Source of the DNA: CAYOXX01 sp964408025
Lineage (GTDB): Bacteria > Acidobacteriota > DATKUA01
Direction: 5' to 3'
DNA: 64,000 bases
NCBI GenBank assembly: GCA_964408025.1
Contig: CAYOXX010000003.1
Location: 40,051 to 104,050 of the forward strand
Shown here: positions 1 through 9,242 of the stretch, in pieces
How positions within the stretch are numbered: the first letter of the stretch is position 1
How the letters are laid out: each line of letters opens with the position of its first letter
Position numbers and translations under genes: made by a program
The notes under the pieces: model-generated
Database searches by the model: none
Seen by the model: the letters and a program-made list of their open reading frames with translations, nothing else
Told to the model about the DNA's origin: nothing

Positions 1-414
1 GTAACGATCACGCACGAGGAGATGACCAGGTTCTTCATATCGATCCGCAACGCGGTGAAATTCACACTGGAGTGCCTGGACAGGATGCAGGGCGGCGAGA
101 TCTTCATCCCCAAGATACCGAGCGCGAAGATCATAGATTTGGCGCGTGCGATTGCCCCCGAGTGCGAGGTGAAGATCGTCGGAATACGCCCCGGCGAGAA
201 GCTGCATGAGATGCTGATCGGCCCGGACGACGCTCGCTACACCTGGGAGAACGGCGACTACTACACGATCGAGCCGACGTTCACCTACTGGAGCAGGCCT
301 CCCCGCGTCACCGGCAGAAGGTTGAGTTACGGCGATGTCTTCGCCAGCAACGTGAACAACCGCTGGCTGACGGAGGAAGAGATCCAGAAGATGGTTGAGG
401 AATGCAGCCGTTGA
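1..414 (+). CDS. pseB: UDP-N-acetylglucosamine 4,6-dehydratase (inverting), C-terminal part
   Basis: This is the C-terminal 137 residues of a short-chain dehydrogenase-type sugar dehydratase whose start lies before the window. The reading frame is open from base 1. The segment HEEMTRFF near the window edge and GIRPGEKLHEMLI near residue 60 of the visible part are typical of PseB/FlaA1, which makes the first 4-keto intermediate of CMP-pseudaminic acid in the cytoplasm. The Rossmann motif and catalytic YxxxK are upstream and cannot be checked. The next gene, pseC, overlaps the end by 13 bases, so the two are translationally coupled and encode consecutive pathway steps. Confidence 0.9.
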   Translation, partial: VTITHEEMTRFFISIRNAVKFTLECLDRMQGGEIFIPKIPSAKIIDLARAIAPECEVKIVGIRPGEKLHEMLIGPDDARYTWENGDYYTIEPTFTYWSRPPRVTGRRLSYGDVFASNVNNRWLTEEEIQKMVEECSR

Positions 415-1619
415 ATGCGCCGGACCGATTTCTCCCCTACAGCAAGCAGATCATAGGCGACGACGATGTCGACCGCGTTGTTGCGGTCCTGCGCGACCCG
501 CTCATCACCCGGGGGCCGCTGCAGCCACGCTTCGAAGCGGAGCTCGCCGCCTACTGCGGAGCACGCTTCGGTGCGCTCTTTCCCAACGGAAGCATAGCTC
601 TTCAGATGGCCGCGGCGGCGGCCGGTCTGGGTCCGGGCGACAAGGTTCTGACCACACCGATAACCTTCGTCGCTACCGCGAACGCGGCCCGGTATTGCGG
701 CGCCGAAGTTGTGTTTGCAGATATCGATCCGGAAAGCTTCAACATCGATTTGGGAGAGGTGGAGAGGCTACTCGACGGTAGCGTCAAAGCCGTGATTCCG
801 GTCGACCTTGCCGGCGAGCCTGTGGACCTCGCCGCGCTGCGCCGGTTGGTCGGTGACGATGTTGTTATCATCTCCGATTCCTGCCACGCCCTCGGAGCCG
901 ACTATCGCGACGCGGGCGGCCGCTGGCGAAAGGTCGGCGACTGCGAGCACGCGGACATGGAGGTGTTCAGCTTTCACCCGGCCAAAAACATCACCTCTGC
1001 GGAGGGCGGCATCGTCCTTACCAACAGTGAAGAGCTGTCTCGAAGCCTGAAGCTTCTTCAGAACAACGGCATCACCGACGAGCCGGGCGAGTGGGCTCAC
1101 ACAGAGCTGGGATTTACAGCAGATGTAGACGGTCGCCGGCGACCGAACCCCTGGTACTACGAGATGCAGATATTGGGGCAGAACTGCCGCCTCACCGAAC
1201 TCCAATGCGCCCTCGGTCTCAGCCAGCTGGAAAAGCTCGATAGTTTCGTGGAGAGCCGCCGCGCCTTGTCGCGGTACTACCGCGAGCGCTTCGGCGGCTC
1301 GCCGATAGGCTTCCAGAAGGTCTCCTCCGGCGCCCGCAGCGGCTGCCACCTGTTCATCCTCCAGGTTGACTTCGAAGGGTTTGGAACGACCCGCGCGGAG
1401 GTGATGTCGGCACTCCGGGAAGCGGGCATCGGGACGCAGGTACACTACATTCCGGTCCACTACCAGCCATACTATAGGATGCTCGGATTCAAACCGGGAT
1501 CGCTCCCTCGCAGCGAAGCTTATTATGAGAGGGCTCTATCTATTCCGCTGTTCGCCGATCTGAAGGAATCGGAGGCGGAGTACGTAGTCCACACCATTTT
1601 TGAACTGCTGCGGGTTTGA
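402..1619 (+). CDS. pseC: UDP-4-amino-4,6-dideoxy-N-acetyl-beta-L-altrosamine transaminase
   Basis: This is a 405-residue PLP-dependent aminotransferase of the DegT/DnrJ/EryC1 family, the usual length for the family. It adds the 4-amino group to the PseB product. Lys195 in FHPAKNITSAEGG is the expected Schiff-base lysine, and Asp159 in DSCHALG the residue facing the PLP ring nitrogen. The C-terminal half carries NPWYYEMQILGQNCRLTELQ, a PseC-like stretch. The ATG at 402 sits directly after GAGG. A TTG at 411 (tenth base on) would have better ribosome-site spacing and is a possible alternative start. Overlap with pseB and a 20-base gap to the next glycosyltransferase indicate one operon. Confidence 0.92.
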   Translation: MQPLNAPDRFLPYSKQIIGDDDVDRVVAVLRDPLITRGPLQPRFEAELAAYCGARFGALFPNGSIALQMAAAAAGLGPGDKVLTTPITFVATANAARYCGAEVVFADIDPESFNIDLGEVERLLDGSVKAVIPVDLAGEPVDLAALRRLVGDDVVIISDSCHALGADYRDAGGRWRKVGDCEHADMEVFSFHPAKNITSAEGGIVLTNSEELSRSLKLLQNNGITDEPGEWAHTELGFTADVDGRRRPNPWYYEMQILGQNCRLTELQCALGLSQLEKLDSFVESRRALSRYYRERFGGSPIGFQKVSSGARSGCHLFILQVDFEGFGTTRAEVMSALREAGIGTQVHYIPVHYQPYYRMLGFKPGSLPRSEAYYERALSIPLFADLKESEAEYVVHTIFELLRV

Positions 1620-1639
1620 ATCGCGGAGATCGCAGGTCG

Positions 1640-2644
1640 ATGCCGACGATTGCGTTTGTTTACGACTCCACCCGCCTCGGCCACGCCAACGCCGCCGTGC
1701 GTTATGCCCGGGCGTTGAGACCCCTGACCGCAAACGTCCTGGAAAGGGCGCTCACTCCCGAAGAGTGGCTCAATCTGAGCGATAAGGATTTGCCCGAGGC
1801 GGAGCTTATCTTCCAGTGCTTCATTCCGCCGCAGCTGCGCCCGCTGGCCGGGAGAGTCAATGTCGCCGTCGTCTTCCACGAGTGGGACCTGATGCCCAAG
1901 GCGTGGGCGGAGCTGATGAACCGATTCGATGCGGTCGTCGCCTCTTCCAGCTACCTGGCGGGAGTGTTCGCTCGCAGCGGCTGCGCGGTTCCGATCCACA
2001 CAGTGCCGATACCGGTCGAGCCCGATAAAATCCCTTCCCGCGACAACTGGGAATGCGCTGAGCCGTTCAGGTTTCTCAGTGTCGGCGAGTGGCACTTTCG
2101 GAAGGGCTTTCACCTGCTGATCAACGCATTCCTGAACGCCTTCCCGGAACCCGGAGCGGCTGAACTGGTCATCAAAACCTCCGCCGATGCGGACTACCGG
2201 CCCCCGGCTCCGCACGTAGCCGTCGCCACCGGTGCCGTGCCCGAGGAGGACCTGCTGGCCCTCTACAGCCGCTTCGACGCCTACGTCACCACCACTCTCG
2301 CCGAGGGGTTCGGCCTGCCGGTTGTCGAAGCGATGGCCGCCGGCCTGCCCGTGGTCGCTCCAACCTGGTCCGGCCTGGCCGATTTTTGCGGAGAGGGACG
2401 CAGCTTCGAGCTCCCTTTTCTCCTGGCGCCGCAACCTTATTGCAGCAAGCCGGACTATTTTGCGCCGGGACAACGATGCGCCATCGTCGACCTCGAAAGC
2501 TGCTCGGCCGCGCTGCGACGGATTGCTGCTATGGAAGCGGCGCAAAGGGAAGCCGTCGCCGTGAAGGCCGGGGAGTTCGTCAAGAAGAATTTCAACGTGG
2601 AAATCGTCGGGAAACGTTTACTCGAGCTGGCAGGAACCTTGTAA
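1640..2644 (+). CDS. GT-B glycosyltransferase (GT4/group 1 type)
   Basis: This is a 334-residue glycosyltransferase with the GT-B fold. The C-terminal nucleotide-sugar domain is clear: a GEWHFRKGFHLLINAF block near residue 150 and AEGFGLPVVEAMAAGLPVV near residue 225, the E-x7-E motif of retaining group 1 enzymes. I chose ATG 1640 because GGAG lies 11 bases upstream. A TTG at 1616 overlapping the pseC stop is possible but has no ribosome site. Its position right after pseC suggests transfer of a pseudaminic-type or other sugar onto flagellin or surface glycan. Acceptor and donor cannot be read from sequence. It converges with the next gene, six bases away. Confidence 0.82.
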   Translation: MPTIAFVYDSTRLGHANAAVRYARALRPLTANVLERALTPEEWLNLSDKDLPEAELIFQCFIPPQLRPLAGRVNVAVVFHEWDLMPKAWAELMNRFDAVVASSSYLAGVFARSGCAVPIHTVPIPVEPDKIPSRDNWECAEPFRFLSVGEWHFRKGFHLLINAFLNAFPEPGAAELVIKTSADADYRPPAPHVAVATGAVPEEDLLALYSRFDAYVTTTLAEGFGLPVVEAMAAGLPVVAPTWSGLADFCGEGRSFELPFLLAPQPYCSKPDYFAPGQRCAIVDLESCSAALRRIAAMEAAQREAVAVKAGEFVKKNFNVEIVGKRLLELAGTL

Positions 2645-2650
2645 GCGCGA

Positions 2651-3694
2651 TCACGAGGGCAGCGCCATCGGCTTGCCGTTCAGGCGGCGCAGCCGGGCTC
2701 TGGCGAAAGGATGTTCAGGCACGAGCTCGAGGGCGGCTCGGAACATTCGTTCCGATTCCTGAGTCGCTTTCCGCATCAATGCGACCAAACCCAATCGGTA
2801 GCGCACCTGCCCGCAGAGAGCTCGGTGGGTGTTGGCGTCCAATTCTTCTTGCGCAATGAGCAAGTGCTTTTCCGCGGCAGGGATATCCCTGAGGAAGAGC
2901 AGAAAGAGGCCCTTGTAGTAGTGGTAAACTCCCTGCTGGACCTTGCCCTCAGCTTTCTCCAGGAGCTCGAGAGCATCGCGCGGTGAGCCCTCACGATACT
3001 TGTGAACCGCCACCGAAAATTCGTCCGGTCCGGAGGCCGGGTCTTCAGGATTGCGCCCGGCGGGCTCCAGCAGGTGGGTCAGGGTTGCCGAAGGCTGGCT
3101 GGAAAAGCGGTAGCCGGCGTCGGTGCATCGGTGGCAGAAGTCGACGTCATCGTGCTGGTGGTTGAGCAGCTTCTCGTCGAACAGGACCGAGCTCCACACG
3201 TCCCTGCGCATGATCATGCAGCAGCCGCTGACGTAGAGATTCGGATGAACCAACCCGTAGGGGAGCAGCATCGGCGGGCAATCGGGATCTTCGCGGCTGG
3301 CCCAGCACCAGTCGAACCAGCGCTTGCCGTTGGGGCCGATGATGCGGCAGTTACCGATGTCCGCGGTCCCGGATCGTAATCTTACCAGCAGAGGTCGGGC
3401 TGCCGGGTACCAGCTTTCGTCGATCTCCACGTCGTCGTCAAGGAAGGTGAGGATCTCGCCCGCCGACGCCTCACCCCCCAGGTTTCTCATCGTGCAGATT
3501 CTTCCTGCCAACGCGTCCTGCCGCGCATCGACGGCCTTGACTGCGGGATCGGCAACATCGCCGACGGCCCCGACGAGAACGATCTCTTTGGGGTCCGGTA
3601 TGGAATCTCTTATCGTCTGGTAAAGCCGCCGAACGGTGTCCCGGCGCCGACCGGAGGTCGAAATAACAAAACTGATTCGCACCGTCCTCGTCAT
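2651..3694 (-). CDS. GT2 glycosyltransferase with C-terminal TPR-like helices
   Basis: This is a 347-residue protein with an N-terminal GT-A domain (residues 1-225). The metal/nucleotide motif Asp86-Asp87-Asp88 lies in LTFLDDDVEID, and a later HQHDDVDFC block matches the acceptor-side motif of family GT2. The remaining 120 residues (DEFSVAVHKYREGSPRDALELL onward) look like two or three TPR-type helical pairs, as in some protein-glycosylating transferases. It lies 55 bases downstream of the Maf gene on the same strand, so both probably act in flagellin or surface-protein glycosylation. The sugar is unknown. Confidence 0.82.
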   Translation of the reverse strand: MTRTVRISFVISTSGRRRDTVRRLYQTIRDSIPDPKEIVLVGAVGDVADPAVKAVDARQDALAGRICTMRNLGGEASAGEILTFLDDDVEIDESWYPAARPLLVRLRSGTADIGNCRIIGPNGKRWFDWCWASREDPDCPPMLLPYGLVHPNLYVSGCCMIMRRDVWSSVLFDEKLLNHQHDDVDFCHRCTDAGYRFSSQPSATLTHLLEPAGRNPEDPASGPDEFSVAVHKYREGSPRDALELLEKAEGKVQQGVYHYYKGLFLLFLRDIPAAEKHLLIAQEELDANTHRALCGQVRYRLGLVALMRKATQESERMFRAALELVPEHPFARARLRRLNGKPMALPS

Positions 3695-3749
3695 TTCCTC
3701 AACCCGTCGAACCCACTTCCTGTCCGTTCCCGGAGTCTACGCGTCTCGA

Positions 3750-5456
3750 CTAGCGCTGTCGGGACTCCTTTTCAAATTCCTCCAGCGTTTCGACCAGTTC
3801 CCGAACGCCTGCCCTAAGGGCGGTTCTCGTCGCCTCGCGGCTCCGCTCGATCCGGGCGCGGTCTCCATCGATCAGGGCCTTCTCCAGAGCGTGCGCCTCG
3901 GGCAGCATACCGCCCTCGAAGGCCGAAACGATGGTCATGGACATCAGTTCGCTTGTGGTTATCTCTCCCCTGGCGGTGGCGTCGATCGCTTCATCTGCGG
4001 CTTCCAGCATCCCCTCCAGGTCGGCAATCAGCTCCCGGTATGCGTCGCGAGCGATCCGAATCGGCTCCTTCCAGTGCCAGGGTTCTTTTCTCACGCCCTG
4101 GCGGATCATGCGGGAGTAGTACTCCCGCAGGCTGATCCTGATGCCCTCCGTCAAGAGCCCGCCTTCGCAGCAGTTGAATATCTTGTGTCCGCTTTCCGTC
4201 AGCGATCGGATTTGACCGTTCAGGTAGTCTGCGTAGTCGTTCAGGGTCTCGGTTGTGCGAACCTCTTTTCCGACCGCGTCAACCGCAACACGGTAGTCTT
4301 CGGTTGCGCTTTGTAGTAAGTAGCTCTCCGTGTGAACGATCTTGTCGAAGAAGCTGAAGTCGGTGCCGACGAGTAGAATCTCGTCGAAGCCGGCCTCCGC
4401 TGCGAGCGCCAGGGCCGAAGACGAGACGGTGCCCCAGCCGCGGAGCCGGGTCAAGCCGAATTTCGATTCCAGCAGCTCGACTATTCCGTGGCCTATGTTG
4501 TAGACCAGCTTGTCGCCGCGGAACTTGCGCACGATCGAGTTCGGAATCACCGGGTCGAAGGCGAGCTGGAGGTTGTACTCGTCGTCGGGGAAGTGGGCGG
4601 CGTTCACTTGTTGCGGGTCGCTTACAATCACCATGTCCGGCTCGACGCCGCACTCCTGGACCGGCACAAGCGCCGAGCCCACGGCGAGCAGGTGAACGTA
4701 TTCCCCCAGCGCCGATAGCAGCGGCAGGTTGTAGTCCAGCGAAGGGCCGCTGGCCAGAATGGCCACGCGCCGACCCCTTGCGCTGCCCTTTTTTAACCGG
4801 TGGGATTCGTGCACGCTTTGCAGGTTCAGTCTTGTGTTCCGGATCAACTCGGTGTGCTGCTCTTCCATCGATTTCAGGTAGATCAGGTGCCGGTTCCAGG
4901 CATCCTGGATGTCCTGGACAACCGCCTCTACGTAACCCGGCTCGAGGAGGCCGAACGACTCCAGGGGGAGAAACTTCAGCAACGTAGGATGGTAACGATG
5001 GAATTGCTTCTTCAGGAATCCAGCCAGGCGCTCCGGTTCCGGAGCGTAGAGAATCTCGACTTCGTCGGAGAGGAAGTTCTCTAGTTCCAGCTCGGTCAGG
5101 AACAGCAGTAGCGGTTCAACCCTGGTTTCCACGACAACAATTTTTTTCGCCCTCTCTGCTCGTGCCAGCAGTCCCGGGAGCTGGTAGCCGAAGCCGGAGC
5201 CGCAGCATATCAGGATCTCGGGCGAGTCGGAGGCGAGCATCTTGTCGGCCCACTCGTCGAAAGGATTATGCAAACGGTGGAAAGGAATTTTCTCTCCTTC
5301 GACTTCCAGGACGAGATTTTGCCAGCCCGCCGGCTCCACGCTGCGAACGATATCCACTTCGCCGGCCAGGAGGTTGTTGAGCTCCTGCTGCTCCTGCGGC
5401 TCGTTGGCGATGTACTTGGCGTTTCGCCTGAGCCTCGATAGCCTCTCGTCGCCCAT
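3750..5456 (-). CDS. Motility-associated factor (Maf/DUF115) glycosyltransferase
   Basis: This is a protein of about 568 residues with the DUF115 (6-hydroxymethylpterin pyrophosphokinase MptE-like) core. A Rossmann-type ASGPSLDYNLPLL sits near residue 235, followed by PDMVIVSDPQ. An N-terminal Maf-specific region has a second nucleotide-fold motif, CCGSGFGYQLPGLL. Maf proteins transfer nonulosonic acids such as pseudaminic acid onto flagellin in the cytoplasm, which matches pseB/pseC nearby. The start is uncertain: ATG 5456 is used, but GTG 5471, directly preceded by GAGGAG, is an alternative. A TTAAGC/TAGAAT promoter-like pair (17-base spacer) lies upstream at 5515-5543. Confidence 0.85.
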   Translation of the reverse strand: MGDERLSRLRRNAKYIANEPQEQQELNNLLAGEVDIVRSVEPAGWQNLVLEVEGEKIPFHRLHNPFDEWADKMLASDSPEILICCGSGFGYQLPGLLARAERAKKIVVVETRVEPLLLFLTELELENFLSDEVEILYAPEPERLAGFLKKQFHRYHPTLLKFLPLESFGLLEPGYVEAVVQDIQDAWNRHLIYLKSMEEQHTELIRNTRLNLQSVHESHRLKKGSARGRRVAILASGPSLDYNLPLLSALGEYVHLLAVGSALVPVQECGVEPDMVIVSDPQQVNAAHFPDDEYNLQLAFDPVIPNSIVRKFRGDKLVYNIGHGIVELLESKFGLTRLRGWGTVSSSALALAAEAGFDEILLVGTDFSFFDKIVHTESYLLQSATEDYRVAVDAVGKEVRTTETLNDYADYLNGQIRSLTESGHKIFNCCEGGLLTEGIRISLREYYSRMIRQGVRKEPWHWKEPIRIARDAYRELIADLEGMLEAADEAIDATARGEITTSELMSMTIVSAFEGGMLPEAHALEKALIDGDRARIERSREATRTALRAGVRELVETLEEFEKESRQR

Positions 5457-5561
5457 CGGCCCCTGCGCCACCTCCTCGTCAGCGGCAGCCCAATTCGTCT
5501 CCTGCGGCGGGGATATTCTAACACCTGCCGAGTCACAGCTTAATTTGTGTGCGTAGGTCGG

Positions 5562-5942
5562 TCAGCCGGCTGCCTGCTCGACTTGCACAACAGCCAATGC
5601 GATTGCGTAGTCGCCCGCGTGCGAGATGCTGACGGAAATGTTCAGATCCGAAGGCTTCTCCGTGTCTTGCAATCGGACCTGCGGTTGCCCCTCGGCGTCG
5701 TTAAGGACCTCGATTTGACGGTAATACAGCTTCAGGACGCTGGAGGCCGCCTTGACTACCGCTTCCTTTACAGCAAACCTCGCCGCGAAGTGCTGGGCGT
5801 AATTCTTTTTGGAGAGGCAGTAATCGGTCTCCCTCGCGGTGAAGATCCGGTCGAGGAATTTCTCCCCGTACCTGTCCACCAGCTTACGCAAGCGCGAAAT
5901 CTCGACTATGTCAACGCCTGCGAGTTGGGCTACTCTGTTCAT
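5562..5942 (-). CDS. acpS: Holo-[acyl-carrier-protein] synthase
   Basis: This is a 126-residue protein of the usual AcpS length. It transfers 4'-phosphopantetheine from CoA to the serine of acyl carrier protein. The two Mg2+-binding signatures are present: Asp11 in GVDIVEISR and Glu60 in RFAVKEAVVKA. The C-terminal ISHAGDYAIALAVV strand is also typical. ATG 5942 is preferred, with an in-frame GTG one codon upstream. The gene is followed on the same strand by maf after about 100 bases. No other lipid genes are nearby. Confidence 0.93.
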   Translation of the reverse strand: MNRVAQLAGVDIVEISRLRKLVDRYGEKFLDRIFTARETDYCLSKKNYAQHFAARFAVKEAVVKAASSVLKLYYRQIEVLNDAEGQPQVRLQDTEKPSDLNISVSISHAGDYAIALAVVQVEQAAG

Positions 5943-6073
5943 CACGAAGCCCTCGCGATCCGGCGTATATCAGCCGCCGTTTCCACCACGGCTTGGTGGA
6001 GCTTATCCATAGCCCTACAGCCGTTTATCACGGTTTCCCGCGGATTTCCGGGCTTTATTGCCAGGCTACAAAC

Positions 6074-7768
6074 CTAGCGCTGGTATAATTCTTCGAAGTC
6101 GAAAGTCACCCAGCGCAGGAATGGCGCGTCCCACATGTCGGTCGCCAGGTCGTCGACGGCGACGTCGATACTCATATCGTTGGCGCGAAATATAACCGCG
6201 TATTCGGTCGTCCCGTGGCCGACGGTCTGAAGCAGTTGTTTCATCTCGGCGGTGCCGACCGGGCGCCCGGCGCGCGTCCAGGCCTCGATCATATTCATCC
6301 CCGCCTCGTAGCGCCAGAGCGATGAGAAGTATGCCGGCTTGCCGAAGTAGTAGCCGGGACGGTCGGGGTCGACGCCGTAGACCTGGTGGTGGTTGCTGGC
6401 CATGATGTTTGTCGACGCCGTCGGTCGCACGTCGGTCGGGCCGCGCATGGCGCCGCCGAAGCGGTCGCCCTCGTAGACGAAGCCGGGAGCGTCCTGGCCA
6501 CTGTAGGGCACGGCCCAGAGTGTGATCGAGCCGGGACCGCAAGTGCCGCCGCCCTCGCTGGCGAATTGTGCCATGATCTGCGCGATGCTCCCAGGCGTGG
6601 CGTCGGCGCCGGCGGTCTCGAGCGCGTAGCGCTGCACCCAGGCCATCGGCGTCAGGCCGCCAACCACCGGCCCGGGCCCAGTGCCGCCGGCGTTCTCCAT
6701 GCAGTAGAGCCCCTCCTCGTTGATGCCGGTGATCGTGCCCACGAAGCCGGGCCACATCATCGACACCCAGCGCCTGCGCCCCGGCTCGCTCGGCTCGACG
6801 GCGAAGATCAGGAAGTGGCTCACTGTCACCTTGCGCGCGTCGACCTCGCCGTCCATGTTGCGCCCGGCGATCAGACCGCCGCCCAGTTCGCTTCCCTCGG
6901 TCTGCGCGCCCCAGAAGGCGAATTGCGTGCACGACGAGGCTCCGGGCGATGGGTAGGCGGCGCGCCGCTCGATGTATGAGTTGATCGCCAGCAGCTCCGC
7001 CCGCCCGAAATCGCTCCCCAGAGCCTCGACCTCCATCTCGATGCCCGAGTCGCGCATACCCTCGACGACGGCGTCGACCTCGCGGAGATATTCGGGCGGG
7101 TAGTCGAAATTGTTATCCAGGAAGGGGACGAACTCCTCGAGGTAGCGCCGCGCCGAGCGCCACGAGTCCTCGAGGACGTAGAACTCGAAGAAGTCGATTA
7201 TCTGCCGCCCGACCAGGTAGCCGTGGGCGTAACCCCGCTCCTCCGCGCTGCCCCGGAGCTGCAGCACCGGCAGGCCCCTCATCCAGCGCAGCGCGCCGTG
7301 CTCGCAGCGCTGCTCATCGCGCGGGAACGGCGTCGGCGTGCGCAAACTGAAATCGGCGTTCTCGACGTCCGCGCCGGCCGGCTCTATCGGGTCGACCCAG
7401 CCGCCCGGTTCGGCGGCGAACCAGCCGAACGGCTCCGGCGGATCGAAGCCCAGCTCGCCGTCGCCGTCGCGGTCCATGAAAGCCAGGACACTGTAAAACC
7501 CATCCGGCAGGCCGCCGAACTCGTAGCGCCCCGGCCCCTCCAGCGTCAGCGTCATCAACGGCTCCGCATCGCCGTAGATCTCACGCTTACTCAGCTGCCG
7601 CACGTCTCCCGCTGAAGTCACGTGCAACCGGTAACAGCGCACGGTCATAGCTCCCGCCCGCTCGCCGTCGTAGTCAATCCGCCCTGCTATTATTCCCGAC
7701 TCGTCGGCGGAGGACATTACTGCCGCGAAAAGAAGCAGCAGACCGCATGAGAAGCTCAGTCCTTTCAT
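6074..7768 (-). CDS. Secreted C45-like Ntn-hydrolase (acyltransferase/peptidase family)
   Basis: This is a 564-residue protein with a Sec signal peptide (residues 1-21). Residues 25-145 form a transthyretin/SdrD-like beta module with FGGLPDGFYSVLAFMD followed by DRDGDGELGFD, a calcium-binding-type loop at 99-109. The remainder resembles the penicillin acyltransferase/C45 or phospholipase-B-like Ntn fold. Cys280 in SPGASSCTQFAF is the likely nucleophile exposed after autoprocessing, followed by GLIAGRNMDGE and TGINEEGLYCMENA. The substrate is probably an amide in the envelope, but this is inferred only from the family. It starts two bases after the mscS stop, so the two genes are co-transcribed. 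Confidence 0.7.
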   Translation of the reverse strand: MKGLSFSCGLLLLFAAVMSSADESGIIAGRIDYDGERAGAMTVRCYRLHVTSAGDVRQLSKREIYGDAEPLMTLTLEGPGRYEFGGLPDGFYSVLAFMDRDGDGELGFDPPEPFGWFAAEPGGWVDPIEPAGADVENADFSLRTPTPFPRDEQRCEHGALRWMRGLPVLQLRGSAEERGYAHGYLVGRQIIDFFEFYVLEDSWRSARRYLEEFVPFLDNNFDYPPEYLREVDAVVEGMRDSGIEMEVEALGSDFGRAELLAINSYIERRAAYPSPGASSCTQFAFWGAQTEGSELGGGLIAGRNMDGEVDARKVTVSHFLIFAVEPSEPGRRRWVSMMWPGFVGTITGINEEGLYCMENAGGTGPGPVVGGLTPMAWVQRYALETAGADATPGSIAQIMAQFASEGGGTCGPGSITLWAVPYSGQDAPGFVYEGDRFGGAMRGPTDVRPTASTNIMASNHHQVYGVDPDRPGYYFGKPAYFSSLWRYEAGMNMIEAWTRAGRPVGTAEMKQLLQTVGHGTTEYAVIFRANDMSIDVAVDDLATDMWDAPFLRWVTFDFEELYQR

Positions 7769-7770
7769 GA

Positions 7771-8802
7771 TCAGCCCTGACCTTTCATGTAAACCGTCCT
7801 GATCGGGAACGGTATCTCGATACCTTCTTCCTGGAAGCGCTTGTGGATGCGTTTGATATAGTCATGCTGGATGTTCAGGCGGTCCTCGAAGCGCTTTACA
7901 TGGATACGCATCCTGAAGTTGATGCTGGAGTCGCTGAACTCGAGATACTTGAAGTTCGGCTCGACCTTGAGGTCCTCGCCGATCACCTCCTTGTAAGTCT
8001 CGCGGGCGACCTCGTTGGCCACGCGCTCGACGTGCTCGAGGTCGCTGCCGTAGCTGACGCCGACGAGGATCTCGGCCCAGAGGCTTTTGCGTGGCAGGTT
8101 GTAGTTGGTGACGATGGCGTCGGCGAGCTTGGCGTTGGGGACGATTATCATGTTGTCCGTGAAGTCCTTGATCGTCGTGTTGCGCCACTTGATGTCGGTG
8201 ACGTGGCCCATTTCGCCGGAGTCGAGTTTCACCCAGTCTCCGGGCCGCATCTGGCGCGAGGCGATGATCTGGAATCCGGCGAATAAGTTTGACAAAGTTC
8301 CCTGCAGCGCCAGCGCTGCTGCCAGGCCGCCGATGCCCAGGGCGCCGATGAGCGGCGTGATCGAGATGCCGAGGTTCTGCAGGATGATGAAGATGCCGAT
8401 GGCGACGATCAGCAACCGCGTCATGTTGGAGATCAGCGAGGCCGAGGTGCCGGCCGTCTTGGTCGTCTCGGAGATCAGATTGGTGAGCCCGCCCGCTATG
8501 CGCGCCACCACGATGGTCACCGAAAGGATGACGATGGTCACCAGGACCTTCTCGGCGAGTTCTTGCATCTCCGCTTCCAGCGGCACGCTGTAGAGCGCGA
8601 AGTAGGCGCCGGCGCAGAGGAACCACAGAATCGGCGCCTTGCGCATCGCCTCGAAGATGACGTCGTCCCAGCGCCACTTTGTGTCGCCGACCAGCTTCAG
8701 AATCCTCTTGAGGATGAAGAACTCGAAGATGACGCCGAACAGCAGCCCCCCGACGACGAACGAAGCCGGCACGGCCCACCGTATTAACTCCTGGTAATCC
8801 AT
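7771..8802 (-). CDS. mscS: Small-conductance mechanosensitive channel (MscS family)
   Basis: This is a 343-residue inner-membrane channel that releases solutes on hypo-osmotic shock. Four hydrophobic segments fall within residues 10-160. The pore helix region (LIGALGIGGLAAALALQGTLSNLFAG) keeps the Gly/Ala pattern of MscS TM3. The beta domain has GDWVKLDSGEMGHVTDI and NMIIVPNAKL, both typical. The start ATG is preceded by AGGAGGGG at good spacing. It is the first gene of a two-gene operon with the secreted hydrolase. Confidence 0.93.
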   Translation of the reverse strand: MDYQELIRWAVPASFVVGGLLFGVIFEFFILKRILKLVGDTKWRWDDVIFEAMRKAPILWFLCAGAYFALYSVPLEAEMQELAEKVLVTIVILSVTIVVARIAGGLTNLISETTKTAGTSASLISNMTRLLIVAIGIFIILQNLGISITPLIGALGIGGLAAALALQGTLSNLFAGFQIIASRQMRPGDWVKLDSGEMGHVTDIKWRNTTIKDFTDNMIIVPNAKLADAIVTNYNLPRKSLWAEILVGVSYGSDLEHVERVANEVARETYKEVIGEDLKVEPNFKYLEFSDSSINFRMRIHVKRFEDRLNIQHDYIKRIHKRFQEEGIEIPFPIRTVYMKGQG

Positions 8803-8985
8803 CGCTCCCCTCCTGCGGATAGGCGCCTAAAGATAGCACAGGCCGCGCGGGCAGTCAGCCCGAAGGGATTTCGGAGCCCGCCCGCTACGGGCCGCCTCCG
8901 GAATGAATCAATATTGGTTCATCGTCTGTAAAAGTGGCCGTCGATACAAGCCGCATGTATGTTAGAGACTGTTGACAAACTCGGG
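8803..8985. other. Intergenic region upstream of mscS
   Basis: Non-coding leader of mscS. It holds the mscS ribosome site and a possible weak minus-strand promoter. Short GC-rich self-complementary stretches around 8840-8900 look like a degraded relative of the palindromic element that follows. Confidence 0.4.
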
Positions 8986-9076
8986 GTAGCGTCGGGCTTC
9001 AGCCCGATTGATCGCGCTCTAGCGTGATAATGGCTCCCGTCTTCGACGGGAGTAGGCGGACTAAAGTCCGCCGCTA
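8986..9076 (+). repeat. Palindromic intergenic repeat, REP-like, copy 1
   Basis: A 91-base element framed by GTAGCG and CGCTAC. It contains a first hairpin (TCGGGCTTCAGCCCGA), a central CTCCCGTC/GACGGGAG hairpin and a last hairpin (GGCGGACTAAAGTCCGCC). The same architecture recurs inverted at 26496-26562. This is a compound, BIME-like mobile palindrome in non-coding DNA. Confidence 0.7.
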
Positions 9077-9242
9077 CAGTTTTTTGCGAGCAGATAGCTG
9101 CTATTCGGATTGCATGCACTGATGCATCTCAATCTGGCGGTTGCGGTAAAAATCGTCGAAGGAAACTCATAACAGGAATTTATCAACACTCTCATGTTAA
9201 TATCGATCATTGCCCGCAGAATAACTTGACAGGAAAAACACC

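Noticed and set aside
9226..9231. TTGACA before the SUMF1-like gene as a -35 box
   Set aside because: It lies within about 12 bases of the start codon and merges with the ribosome site, leaving no room for a -10.
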